The translations under genes and the position numbers were made by a program. Shown piece by piece: positions 51,413 to 62,022 of a stretch of DNA of 64,000 nt. Location of the stretch: assembly GCA_014549065.1 (NCBI GenBank), contig JACDOX010000040.1, positions 3,985,750 through 4,049,749 on the forward strand, read 5' to 3'. The notes below the pieces were generated by a model. It was not told where the DNA came from and ran no database searches. It saw only the letters and a program-made list of their open reading frames with translations. How positions within the stretch are numbered: position 1 is the stretch's first letter; every line of letters starts with the position of its first letter. The stretch comes from Cardinalis cardinalis. Taxonomy: Eukaryota > Chordata > Aves > Passeriformes > Cardinalidae.

Positions 51413-51500
51413 ACACTGATGAATATAATTTCAATTTCAGAGAAAATAAAAGTGTAGTAGTAAATTAAACGGGCTCTGTGTACGCCTTTGTAATGTTAGA
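51413..51500 (+). other. Possible terminal or alternative exon inside DCN intron 1
   Basis: An unusually long pyrimidine tract (gatttctttctcctgtgtttcttcat.n.tttttcag) ends at 51412. In the phase left by the 47.5 kb donor, 18 codons follow (T-D-E-Y-N-F-N-F ...) to a TAA at 51466-51468. AATAAA sits at 51445-51450, with GT-rich sequence around 51474-51500 that could act as a downstream polyadenylation element. It may be a last exon of the unrecognised upstream gene, an alternative DCN leader exon, or an unused splice-site-like sequence. Confidence 0.3.
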
Positions 51501-52106
51501 ATGTGCTGTGTTACAGGGTACAAACAAGGGAATCNTGATTAAAGAAAGTTCTTATGAATGAAATAGTAAAAAAGAAAATTCATGCCGTTGAAACTCCTGT
51601 TAACAGAGTTTTATGCTCTAAAACATCTAACTCTTGCGTTTGCATATATAGACTTTATTGCACAAAATGGGTGAAACATAAAATGGAGGGGAATTTTTTG
51701 AAACTAGAAAATATTGTTTAGCTTGTCTTTGTGGAACTTTGAGAGATTTCTGACAGTAGGTGAACTAATGATTTAACCTTAATATTAAGGTAAACTGACA
51801 AGAAGACCACCAATAGAGTGGTGACGTGAACTGATGGAGCATATTTTCAGTGGTATTTTAAAACGAAATGTGGCCAAGCCTATGGTATAGTTTCCTCTGC
51901 TTGTGGAAAACTCTTCTTCATTGTAAACACATAATTAAAGGAATTTTAAACAGTTATANCCTGCAGACATAAATATTGTGTCACAGAATTCAGATTTTTT
52001 TTGTTCTCCCTACTCTTTTTTTTGTAAGTGAAGTGTAAACATTTCTTGGTTGTACAACTTTGTGTATATCTTTTCTTTTATTTATGTTTAATTACANATG
52101 CAAACA

Positions 52107-52169
52107 ATAGGAACAGATGCATGTGTCTGCAGAATGGATGCATATATGCCTGAAGATATCTGTTCCTAT
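52107..52169. repeat. Inverted repeat, perfect 12-bp arms, 39-nt loop
   Basis: ATAGGAACAGAT (52107-52118) and ATCTGTTCCTAT (52158-52169) lie in DCN intron 1. The loop contains further short GCAT/ATGC pairs. Confidence 0.85.
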
Positions 52170-53963
52170 ATCCTGATTAATATGTGTCTGCTGTTTTCTC
52201 TGCTGTATCCTCAGATTATATACTTGATATCCTTTGTTGTCCTACAGTTTTCCCTTATAGCCAGCTCTTTCTGATTTCATCAAAGTTTTTACAAAACAGG
52301 GACCAAAGGAAAGGCCTGCTACAGGGTTTAACTGAGATAAATGGAGTCATCAATATTAATGTGAATAAGAAGCAAAGTGTGAAGACACTTCCAAAGTGCC
52401 TTTGCATTTGTTTTTCTTTTTTGGCTTTTCTGAATGGTAGTAATTAAACTCCAGGATAAGATCCTGATTGTGCATTCTTGGGATGGGTGGTACTTCAGCA
52501 GTGACCCTGAAAGGGAATAAAGAAGTTTTAAATATTTTAAAATGTTTTAAAAACGTATTAATACAAAAAAAAAAAAAAGACTGAGGATGGTCTTTAAAGG
52601 TCCTGACTGCCACTGCCATTCAAGGATTAGTGTGCAGCATTCTCAATTTTTATTGTTGTTAATATAAATTCTGAAAATTAATTTATACTGGGGAAATGTT
52701 TTATTGGTCATTTTCACAAAGCAACTTATTGTGATGAATGGTGATGGTTTAGCAAATTTTTCTTCTCATCTGAGATTATTAATAAATTGCATTGTTATTT
52801 TACAATAATTTGCACATGATGATTACTCTTTCAAAAATCATGTTTTAGATGAAACCCTGGTAACAGCTCGCTGCCATGCATTAACAGCACTTTGCTGTGA
52901 CACCCCAACATGTCCCTGTGCACTCTGCCTGACTGGCAGGGGAGTTGGAGGGAAAGGGACACAGCCCCAGTGTCAGGGGGAGCCAGGGCAGGAGGAAGCA
53001 CACACAGGAAGATGATCCACATGGGGACACAGCCTGCCCCTGCTACATGTCATGAGTTTACACAGCTCTGGCTGACAGGACATACTAAAAACTCTCCAGC
53101 TGATATTGGGGTCTGTGATCCCCCTCAGCACATGCAGTCAGTAAGGTGTCTGTTCCAGGAACAGAAGTACTTTCCTGTCCAACTAAGAAAACAAATATGT
53201 CCCTGAAAGAGACAACATAAACAANGTTTTACTCCATGTGATTTCACTTTGAAGTCTTTGGGGTGTCTGAAGATAGNAGATGTATATCTTCCTGTCAGGT
53301 AGATCACATAGGCTATGATTTTAAGACACCAGCATATTTTATTAGGCAACCTAATCATCTTCTCGAAAAACAGACCTAAAGGTTTCTGGAGAAATGTATT
53401 CTTGGCACCTGTAGGTAGAAATTCATAAAGGAAAATGAACTCAGACACAACATAAATTGCATCTAAACCCAGTTTCTTGGCTTTTTTATATATTCAGCTT
53501 TTTTCATTACACTAACCATTCCTTTTAGAGTACCTGGTGGTAGTATGTTAGAAAGGCAGGCTTCAGTAAACTCCTCTCACCTAATATCGTCTGTTCATTC
53601 CTGTCATCTGCCTGGTNGGTTCCATACGTCAAAGTAGGGAAGGAGATAGTCCTCCCCTTCTGCCTCTCCCAGTTTTTTATCCAACAATAAATATGGAGTT
53701 GAAAAATGCTCTACTACACCCCAAGCTATTAGATAACTTCTTCTAGCAAAAGAAATAATCCCAGCTAGCACCCAGGCAAGGTGTTTCTAACATATTGACC
53801 TGAAGATGNAAGTGGACATTCTTGCTTTCATTACAAAGAGCAGCATCTGCATTTAGGACTTTGCCATTGATTTTAAGAAAANGCTTATACATAAATGACA
53901 AGCTTCCCTTTGTGTCACTGGGCAATTTGAAGGCAGATTTGGTTTTGGTGTTTTGGAGGTGGT

Positions 53964-54030
53964 TTTTTTTTTGTTTGTTTTGTTTTGTTTTATTTTGTTT
54001 TTGTTTTTTGGGGGTTTTTTAGGTGGGTTT
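53964..54030. repeat. T/G-rich simple repeat, (TTTTG)n-like
   Basis: A T run followed by imperfect TTTG and TTTTG units and G5/T6 blocks (tttgggggttttttaggtgg). Lies in DCN intron 1. Confidence 0.85.
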
Positions 54031-55081
54031 TTAAAATCAATTAAAATCAATAAAGTATGAACTGTATTTTATAAAATACACAGTAAAAGGAAATAATATT
54101 TAAAAAATTAGCTATTCTTTACAGCTTTGGTACAAAGCCTGCAAACACTNGTGCAATTTCTCCTTAATGGACAACAAGACAGGTAGCACAAGCTAGAGTG
54201 TGTTGCAATGCATCTAGGCCTAAGCCATGAGAGCACATATTTAAGCAGCTTTTCTTGTGAATATCTATGGCAATACNTACTTGTAAAAGTTGCTCCTGAC
54301 CATGAAAGTCTGCAGAATGAAGCCCTGAAGTCCTATTAGAAAGTGTGCACACAACACTGCAAGCATAAATTCAAATGCTTATGCAGTGCAAAGCAGAGGA
54401 TTCTCAGAGTGGATGTCAAAANTTAGAAAGAAAGCCAAGAATATTCAATATAATACAACATTGTATTCCATTTTATTGTGCTGTTTGAACTAGGAAAGAA
54501 GTATAGTGCATTTAAACAACTAAAGATCTTCTCCTCACTTTCCACCCTGTCACTAAATCCTACTCTTTCTCAGTCAGTTTTACTAGGCTATAATTTAAAA
54601 CACACAGCAAGCTGACACTTAAAAATATTTCTCAAGACATGANATACTGAACTACAGTGAGTTTGGGAACCTCAGGTTTGTCCCCAGGGTCAAACCCATT
54701 GCTATGAAATAAATGCTAATGAAATCAAATAGACTGTTATGTTGGCAGAAAAGAGGCACATGGAAAATGTGGCTTATTGCTTTGACTCTTTTGCATAACA
54801 AAGTTGACAGCGCTGCCTATTCCTAAAAAAATATTACTCTAAATATGCAAACAGATGTGTTTACAGTTGCCTTCAAANNGCTCTCNNAAAAAAAAAAAAG
54901 GCCTATTGACAAGCAGCTACCAGACTCCTATCACATAACTGTCCTATTTTTACAATTCAGTTCTCTTTTATTGAAAGGAACAGTTATGCAATTGGTGGAT
55001 GTGCTGGACCTCCTTCAGGAGGAACTGTGCAGCTTTGGGAAACTGCTACTTTTGTTGTTAATGCGCTGCTTTGAATCCTAG

Positions 55082-55109
55082 GTTCTGCCGGGCGTCCATG
55101 AACTGAGCC
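55082..55109 (+). other. DCN: DCN exon 2, 5' untranslated part
   Basis: The acceptor AG is at 55080-55081 after a T-rich stretch (tttgttgttaatgcgctgct). The exon starts GTTC, and 28 bases of leader precede the decorin ATG. Joining this to the leader exon ending ATTAAAAG at 50995 gives a junction AAAAG/GTTC like the one I recall for the human DCN mRNA. The join is inferred from splice signals and needs RNA support. Confidence 0.75.
55098..55106 (+). promoter_or_regulatory. Minimal upstream ORF (Met-Asn-stop) in the DCN leader
   Basis: ATG AAC TGA lies in frame with the decorin start and ends three bases before it. Its -3 base is T, so its initiation context is weaker than that of the decorin ATG (G at -3). 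A two-codon uORF this close could lower initiation slightly or be ignored by leaky scanning. The sequence is clear; any effect is inference. Confidence 0.5.
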
Positions 55110-55317
55110 ATGAGGAGGCTGGCTCTGCTCCTTGTGCTCCTGCTGCCAGCATGCTTGGCCAANCCATTCCACCAGCAGGGCCTCTTTGACTTTATGCTGG
55201 AGGACGAGGGCTCGGCCGACATGGCTCCAACGGATGATCCCGTCATATCTGGCTTCGGGCCCGTGTGCCCCTTCCGCTGCCAGTGCCATCTTCGCGTGGT
55301 GCAGTGCTCTGACCTAG
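55110..55317 (+). CDS. DCN: Decorin, first coding exon (exon 2), N-terminal 69 codons plus one base
   Basis: Decorin is a secreted class I small leucine-rich proteoglycan that binds collagen fibrils and TGF-beta in extracellular matrix. This exon encodes a hydrophobic signal peptide (about residues 1-17, leucine-rich), a propeptide containing the conserved GLFDFMLE, the mature N-terminus starting DEGSAD, and the class I cysteine cluster CPFRCQCHLRVVQC (C53, C57, C59, C66; spacing CX3CXCX6C). It ends in CSDL plus one base before a consensus donor, GTAAGC, at 55318, so the phase is 1, as in other vertebrate DCN genes. The ATG at 55110 is chosen because the signal peptide follows it at once and G is at -3. 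Residue 18 is uncertain (codon AAN). The Ser aligned with the usual chain-bearing Ser-Gly is followed by Ala here. The leucine-rich repeats are encoded beyond the window. Identity is very likely; species is not determined. Confidence 0.96.
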
Positions 55318-56832
55318 GTAAGCCCAAGAGCACCTTCAGAGGCTCTGTGCCCACATTCCAGTCACGGGCTAGCAGCTGGGATGGTGAGGCTGCCATGGAC
55401 TGTCACTCCCTGACTGGNTTTTTGCAAAGAAATATGCTACAGCTGTGCTTAACCAGATTTTACTCTACAAAGTAGGCNGCCGCAAAGCCCTGGAAAGACG
55501 GGCATTTGTTGTGACCATGGAGGATGTTTTGATTTTTTTAAATGTTTATTTTGAATGTGTTTTCATGAATGCATTGCATTTTTTCTTTGAAATGCCACAG
55601 ATTTCTCTTGCAGAGAAAATAACCTTTCAAAGTATTCCTTCAGATTAATATTAAATAAGTGCAGTGAGGTCAGATGTGGGGATGGAAATATTTTAGAAAC
55701 TTCTAAATTGTGTGGTCCAAGGTCCAACACCTTTAATCATACTGTCTAGTACCTCAACGTAGAAGTCATCCAATTTCCATAGGAATATATAAACATGANA
55801 TAAGCAACTAAATCATATACCCTGGAACCAGCTTTTTGGAGTAAAGAGCTTGGAAACACACCAAAATAANGAACACAGCATGGAATTCCTTATTAAATAT
55901 CTTTCTGAGCCNCTATATAAGCTGAAACCATGAGAACATTTCTCACAAACTCTCCTTACTCCCTAATGTAAGGGAGGGGCTTGTGTGCACAGTCAGAGTA
56001 GCAGGATATGAAGCCATGTCTGCCATCATTTGGCTTTTCCATGCAGAAAAGTCTCAAGTAACGAAGTTGACTTCAGTGACTGCTCTTAGTTTAAACCTGT
56101 ATAATTCAGTCTTAGTTAGTGTACAGTGCAGGAAATCACAGTTGGTTTTGCTCACAAGAAAACAGACAAATAGCTTCTTATGATTTTATAGAGCTTTTGT
56201 TTCTTTTAGTCCTCCTAGCTCTTTAAATTTATAGCTGGGTGTTTCTATTTTCTTGTTCTNACATTGGCTTTGGTAATTACGATAAATCATGGCACAAATC
56301 CACCAATTAGGACCTGTGTCTAGTTGTATTGGGGGTTGTATAATTACAGAAAGGAGGGGAAACTTTAGCTACACCCCTAGAAACTTCTGTGAATTTATTA
56401 AACAGAGCCACGTAATTATGCAACAGATATGTTTGGCAAAGACCCAGTGAACAATGCAAGCCAAGCTGCACAAAATAGAGTGGGCTAACCTAGCCGTACT
56501 TTCAGAAAGCTTCCACAGTACTGTCCCTCTTGAAATATGTTTTTTTTTACCATTTAGGTGCCAGAGACAGCAAACATGGAGTGGGGAGTGGGGAGGAGGT
56601 TTCCCCACATGCCATGAAAGTTTTAGGTTTTATTGTTGTTACATTTAGTAATGCTGATGGAATTTAAGTTATTTAGAGAACTTGTTCTCAGTCTGCTTCA
56701 ATTCTGCAGAATGTAATGAGCTTTTGCTTGGTGAAAAAGTAGAGACACTCACACAGGGACCCTTTTCTCCTGTACTTGCTCCTGCAGTCATGCACTTCTT
56801 CACACACATATTGCATAAGATATTTCTGGGTT

Positions 56833-56879
56833 ACTAGAGTCCCATACTCTAGTATGGGAGTCCCATACTCTAGTCTAGG
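56833..56879. repeat. 21-bp tandem repeat with overlapping hairpins
   Basis: agtcccatactctagtatgg(g) at 56838 is repeated as agtcccatactctagtctag(g) at 56859. The first unit holds a perfect inverted repeat CCCATACT-CT-AGTATGGG (56841-56858) and takes part in another, ACTAGAGT-CCCAT-ACTCTAGT (56833-56853); the two cannot form at once. Confidence 0.9.
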
Positions 56880-59804
56880 AGACTCAGAAATACAGCAATT
56901 AATGCCCCAGGTCAGGGTTTCCCAGATAATTTCAAGTGGGGTGAAAAGAAAGAGATATATTTTGAGCTTTCTTTAAACCCACATGCTGCATATCATGCAA
57001 TGAAAAGATTGTNCTTTTGGATCAGCTGGGCTGATAACATCCAGCCCTTGGGTATGAAGGAAAAGAGATCTCNCGGGGCTCAAAATATGCAGTTCTGAAA
57101 AATAAATAAATAATTTTTCCCTGGCAGAGCTCAAGGAAGTATTTATCAAGCAGTGCCAGCCCTGGCATTAAGTTTCAGCCATCTTTGTCCCAGCCCCTGA
57201 TGGGACATGGCCCAGCTGGGAGGCTCAGGAGACACAGGTGCGCTTGCTGCCCTGCAAGCAGGGGCAGGAGAGCTGTGTGCCACCTGCTCACAGGCAAACC
57301 TGCCCTCTANTCTTCTGAATTCACTTCTGTGTGACACACCCAGGCAAAGTCATATTTACCTACTGACTTGAGAAAAGGCAGTTGTTAGCCTTTTGCTGCN
57401 AACTGTGGAGGTGACCTCGTGCGCTCCTGAGCTGTGGGATGAAGGATGCTCATGTTTCAGGGATCAGGAACGCAATTTGCACACAGAAGGCATGAAACTA
57501 GCAGTGACAGTTCTGCCTCCCTATTAACCTGTGCTCCTGGCCTGCCTCTCCCTTCAGCTCTGGGTTCAGCTCTGTAGCAACCAAATTAGCTACATTCATC
57601 CTCCAAAATTATCAAATTTAGTCATCTAGTCCCATGGGTACTAGTTGAAGAAAAATTTTAGGCAATAACAAGGGTCCTCACAAGGACATATTAAGACTTT
57701 CCTAAATAAATTCTCACAAAGGAAAGTTGAAACCTAAATCAGGATCCTTTCCCCTACTCACTTTCTGGCATGGAAGGAGTCTTTACAGCCATGAGCCCAT
57801 GGATGCAGGGGACATGCCAAGAAAGTCAGCTAGAGGACCCTAACATGGGCAGCATATGGAGACGTTTCCTCTTCCTCAGCCTGTTTCTTTTGTGCCTAAA
57901 TGGGCATTTGCTATTTGTAGATTCTTACTTTGTAAGGAAAAAACCAACCATCTGAAAAAGGATTATGTGAATAAACCACAGGAGAACTATTGAATCCAGA
58001 GTCCAGAGATTGCCCCTTTTCTCATGAGAACTGGATGGGAATAACAAAAAAATAAAATCCAAGTTCAATAAAAACAGTGAACAAAAATGCCCAGTGGTCC
58101 AATTACACTCTTGTCAGCTATTTTCTGCATTCCTATAGTCTTAAACTTCAGTCACATCTTCCNAAACACACACCTACAAATTAATTTATTTTGCCTCCCA
58201 GCCAAGAGCTGAGTTAACAAGAAGGATTATGCTGCATTCTCACATCCTGAAAATGATTTCTCTGTAAGTTTTGGTTACTAATGCATCAAAAGCAGCACCC
58301 CATTGCCTACACTTCATGAGATATGTTACCTTTGAGAACAGACTCAAAGATCTTATCAAGGAAGGCCACTGTGCTATCTTTATAAGAGTGCTGCCTTTTA
58401 TTAATCTACCTCCTCTTGTTAAAAGGGAGCCACAGGTTCACTTTTTGATCATGCTTCAGTATGAGGCATTGCTATGCTATATCCAGGCTTTCCATAGGAA
58501 TCACAGACATCTTCCTTGTTTGAGCACAGTACAGGTGGGGAGTAACTGATGTAGCTGCTCAGAGGCCACTTTTCCTGTTCTAAAGTAATATGTACAGGAA
58601 AGATGTGCAATCATCTGGGCAGGCAAACACGCCTCTCAGAAACCCCAGCAAGGATTAACAGTTCCATTTAAAGTCTCATCCTCCCAAAGGGAGTCTCAAN
58701 CAAAGTTCATCCCAGAGCACCATGGTAGGCAGGAGGATGAATGTGTGATTACTCATCCCTGCAGCAGATGCAGAATGCTTCACAAGCACACTCAGAGGTG
58801 GTGGTCAGAGCTTTCTTCCACCTTCAGATAAGTCTGGCAGCCCCTTCTAAATGAGCAGCGTCTCTATACAGGATGCAATGAGATTGCCCTCCTTGGAAAG
58901 TTGCAGGACATAGTGGGGGTCTCTCCATCTGTGTCACTNGGAGTATCCATGGAGGTTTTGTGGTTTCCTAAGGGTGTGCAAGAGAGACATGTCAGCAAAC
59001 AAAGATCANGTGGTATTACAGCTAAAATTCAAATTTCGCCCACAGCTCAGAAATGCGAGGTTTCTCCAGCTTATATAAAAAGGAGTACATTAGAGCTCAG
59101 CATGGATGCTGGAGGGTTTGTTTGAAAAGCACTTTGAGATCAGGAGATGAAAGGTTCACAGATATGTAAAGTATTATCAGTAATTATTATCTGGTAACAT
59201 GAGGCAGTTTATCTGAACAAATAGAGTGTCTCAATATATCAACTGATGGCTCTTCAACACTTGAACCATCATAACATGGCAATTTATTTGTTGGCAAAAG
59301 ATAATTTATCTCACTGTAAGAAATCTTCCAGAAATATCTGAACAACCATTTTCTTATTTTGACTTCATGTGAGAACCTCATTTTTCACTACAAAGGAAAT
59401 TATCTCCTTTGCAATATACCTTGTTTTGAAACATAATCTTTAAGGCTAAATGCTCAGCTCAAAATCCTATAGGTAAATAAACATGCAAAAGAAAGCATGG
59501 ATTCTTAAGTGGACAGGCATTAACAAATACAATTTTTAAATAAAAAAGTTTTTGTGAATTTACATCATCACTGATGGGCCTTTAGGACAAGTTATTCCAT
59601 TTTTATGGGGTTTTTTTTTGGTTTTTCTTTTTTTTTTCCTTACAATAAAGATTAAAGTCTTACTCTTTTTATGTTTAATAGAAGCTGATACTCTCATGAA
59701 ATCCCCTGGCTTCCTAGAACTGTATCATTTACTGAGTTATTATTATTAAAAAAGGAGCCATGAAATCTGGGAANGTATTCTGTAACTTATACTGTGAATA
59801 GCAT

Positions 59805-60118
59805 CTACATCACAAGACTGGCCTTAAAACTGACATCCTTTAGCCCAGCATAACTTAGGCTGTCAGCAAGCACAAGACATGGGGCATTCCACATGCTGAC
59901 TGGGCGAATTGGAACACTCAAAGTGTTGGAGGTCAGACTGGAGGATTTATAGGAATTATCATTGGGTGTTAAGGATCTGAGAGTGGTCTGCTTTTCTTTC
60001 ATAGCCGTTGGGTGAGTTAGGCTACCCATGAAGGGGTACATCCTGTCTNAAGTGGATGTCAGTGATGGAAACATCCCTCTTGGAGAACCAAACTGCCAAG
60101 ACAGGGCAATGACCACTG
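59805..60118 (-). CDS. Antisense coding-like block in DCN intron 2, no family recognised
   Basis: On the minus strand a frame of about 104 codons runs to a TAG at 59805-59807. It has balanced amino-acid use, Ser/Thr/Pro-rich with motifs such as FGSPRGMFPSLTST, SLTPNDNSYKSSSLTS and IRPVSMWNAP. Just upstream on that strand is an acceptor-like TTATAACCTCCAG ending at 60119, and the frame is closed by a stop a few codons before it, as expected for a terminal exon or a truncated insert. One codon contains an N (TNA), which could hide a stop. It may be a last exon of an antisense gene, a processed-pseudogene fragment or chance. Confidence 0.3.
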
Positions 60119-61652
60119 GAGGTTATAAAACATACTTTCAGATTAATGAAGTTATGTTTTTGTAAAATTAAGACAAGGAAAAATAAACCCCCATTGCCAT
60201 CTTTGTTTAGCTATAAATTTGACGTGGATTATTAATTTTTTTGTATATACTCTGTTTTGGTACAATTTTGGGGGCGCTTTGGAAGTTAAAAAACATAAAT
60301 TAAAGCTCTGTGCTTAGTACATTCTGAAAAATTATTAAATGAAGAACCCCAAAATTAGAAAATGCTCTGGAAAAATTGTCAAGAAAAAAAAATATTGTCC
60401 TGGATGTAGACTTCTTTATATTAACAAAAGCCATTNTCTTTGCCAGTATGGCAGTAGAGGACAGGCCTTGTTGCACCACCACCTGAGTTACTGATGTTCT
60501 AGTTTCAGCTGATAAACATGATCCTAGATGAAAATTAAGCCATCCTCTAAGTACATCCCTTCNTTATTTACTGCTTACTCCAAGGTAACAGTGACCAGCT
60601 TTGTATGTTTTCTCTTTTGGTCTAAGTTGTTTTAGATATGTTTGCTTGCTTCAGACTTGGAAATGCCATTTATGNAAGCCTGGTGGCAGGAATGGAAATG
60701 CAGACTGCCAAGTCTAAGTGACTGATGCAAGAAGTGACNGTTTTCTGGCTTGGTCTGTCACAGNTGTTCATTTCTAAAATCTCCCAATGCAAAAATAAAT
60801 AGCTAATAGATAGCTAGTAAAATGTGAGCAAATTAAAAGTGATTATAGGTGATTATAATGTTTAAAACATGCTAAATAATCATTCCTTACATGACCTGGT
60901 GTTATGAACTAACAGGTGTGACTGGTATGTGTGTTATGTTCTTAACACATTTGTAGGGAGTGTTACTTGGTAAGAGATATAGCTATTTTAAAAATACCTG
61001 TGTTTTCACAACAAAAGGCCGCTAGTATTTAGTTGTGGAGGGTTCCCAGCCAAAGAAGAGATAAAGAGTCCAAAAGCTCCTTCCCAGTGTTCACTGAGAA
61101 CCCATAGCAACAGGGAGGAGATCTAGGAAATCATATCCTGTGTGAATGATAACCAATGATGACAGCAAGAAACTTCTGGTATCAGCACCCAGCTCTCCAN
61201 AAAAACTCTGTTCACACAGTCCAGTTACCATGGTATTTTGTAAATCTAATTTTAAGCAGACTTTCAAAACACCAGTTTCAAACCCAGATTGGAGTCTCCT
61301 AGCCTTACAAAAATTTGATTTAGTGGTCTGTATTTTGCTTTACACATGCCTTGAAACTTTGATTAAAAGGAAGTGGTCCATAAGAAGATAAGCAGGTTAC
61401 AGGAAAATAAAATATTTTTCTGAATATATTTTAGTCTTTTCCTAAAGTTCAAATCAAAAACTGTACTCTTCAAACTATATTGTCATTTCTTAAAATGTAT
61501 TCATCCTGTTTTCCATGTCCGCCCTGACAAAAGAAATATTTACGAATGCTGGAATTATATGTCTCTTTGGCTGTATTGTATTTAACATGCTTACACAGAG
61601 CACTCTTGTACTTTACACTATGAAAGCAGAGCAGATAGATAATCACCAAATA

Positions 61653-62022
61653 ACAGAACATTCTGAGTTGGAAGATACTCATCAGGATCATCAAAGTCCA
61701 GCTCCTGGCCCTGCACAGAGCAGCCCCAAGATTCACACCATGGGCCTGAGAGTGTTGCCAAGTTACTCTTGAGCTCTGTCAGGCTGGTGCTGTGACCCCT
61801 TCCCTGTGGAGCCTCTGCCAGTGCCCAAACACCCTCTGTGTGAAGAACCCTTTTTAAATATCCAGTCCAAACCTCCCCTGACACAACTTCAGGCCATTCC
61901 CTCGGGTCCTGTCACTGATCACCNCAGAAAGGAGATCAGTGCNTGCCCCTCCTCTTCCCATCATGAGGAAGTTGTAAATTGCAATGAGGTCTCCCCTCAG
62001 TCTCCTCTTCTCCAGGCTGAAT
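61653..62022 (-). mobile_element. CR1 LINE 3' fragment, relatively young, in DCN intron 2
   Basis: Reverse-orientation CR1: the 3' end at left (acagaacattctgagttgg, then catcaaagtccagctcctggccctgcacag), and the pol end at right (gaggtctcccctcagtctcctcttctccaggctga). It follows the consensus closely as I know it, so it is probably younger than the other copies here. It is antisense to DCN. Confidence 0.93.

Larger units (their letters stand above)
50996..55081 (+). other. DCN: DCN intron 1
   Basis: Bounded by the donor at 50996 and acceptor at 55081. It contains a very strong internal acceptor at 51411-51412, a 12-bp inverted repeat at 52107-52169, a poly(A) run at 52565-52579, a GC-rich patch around 52880-53060 with no recognised content, a T/G-rich simple repeat at about 53960-54030, and a short A run at 54888-54899. 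No ORF in it shows a recognised family. Confidence 0.65.
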
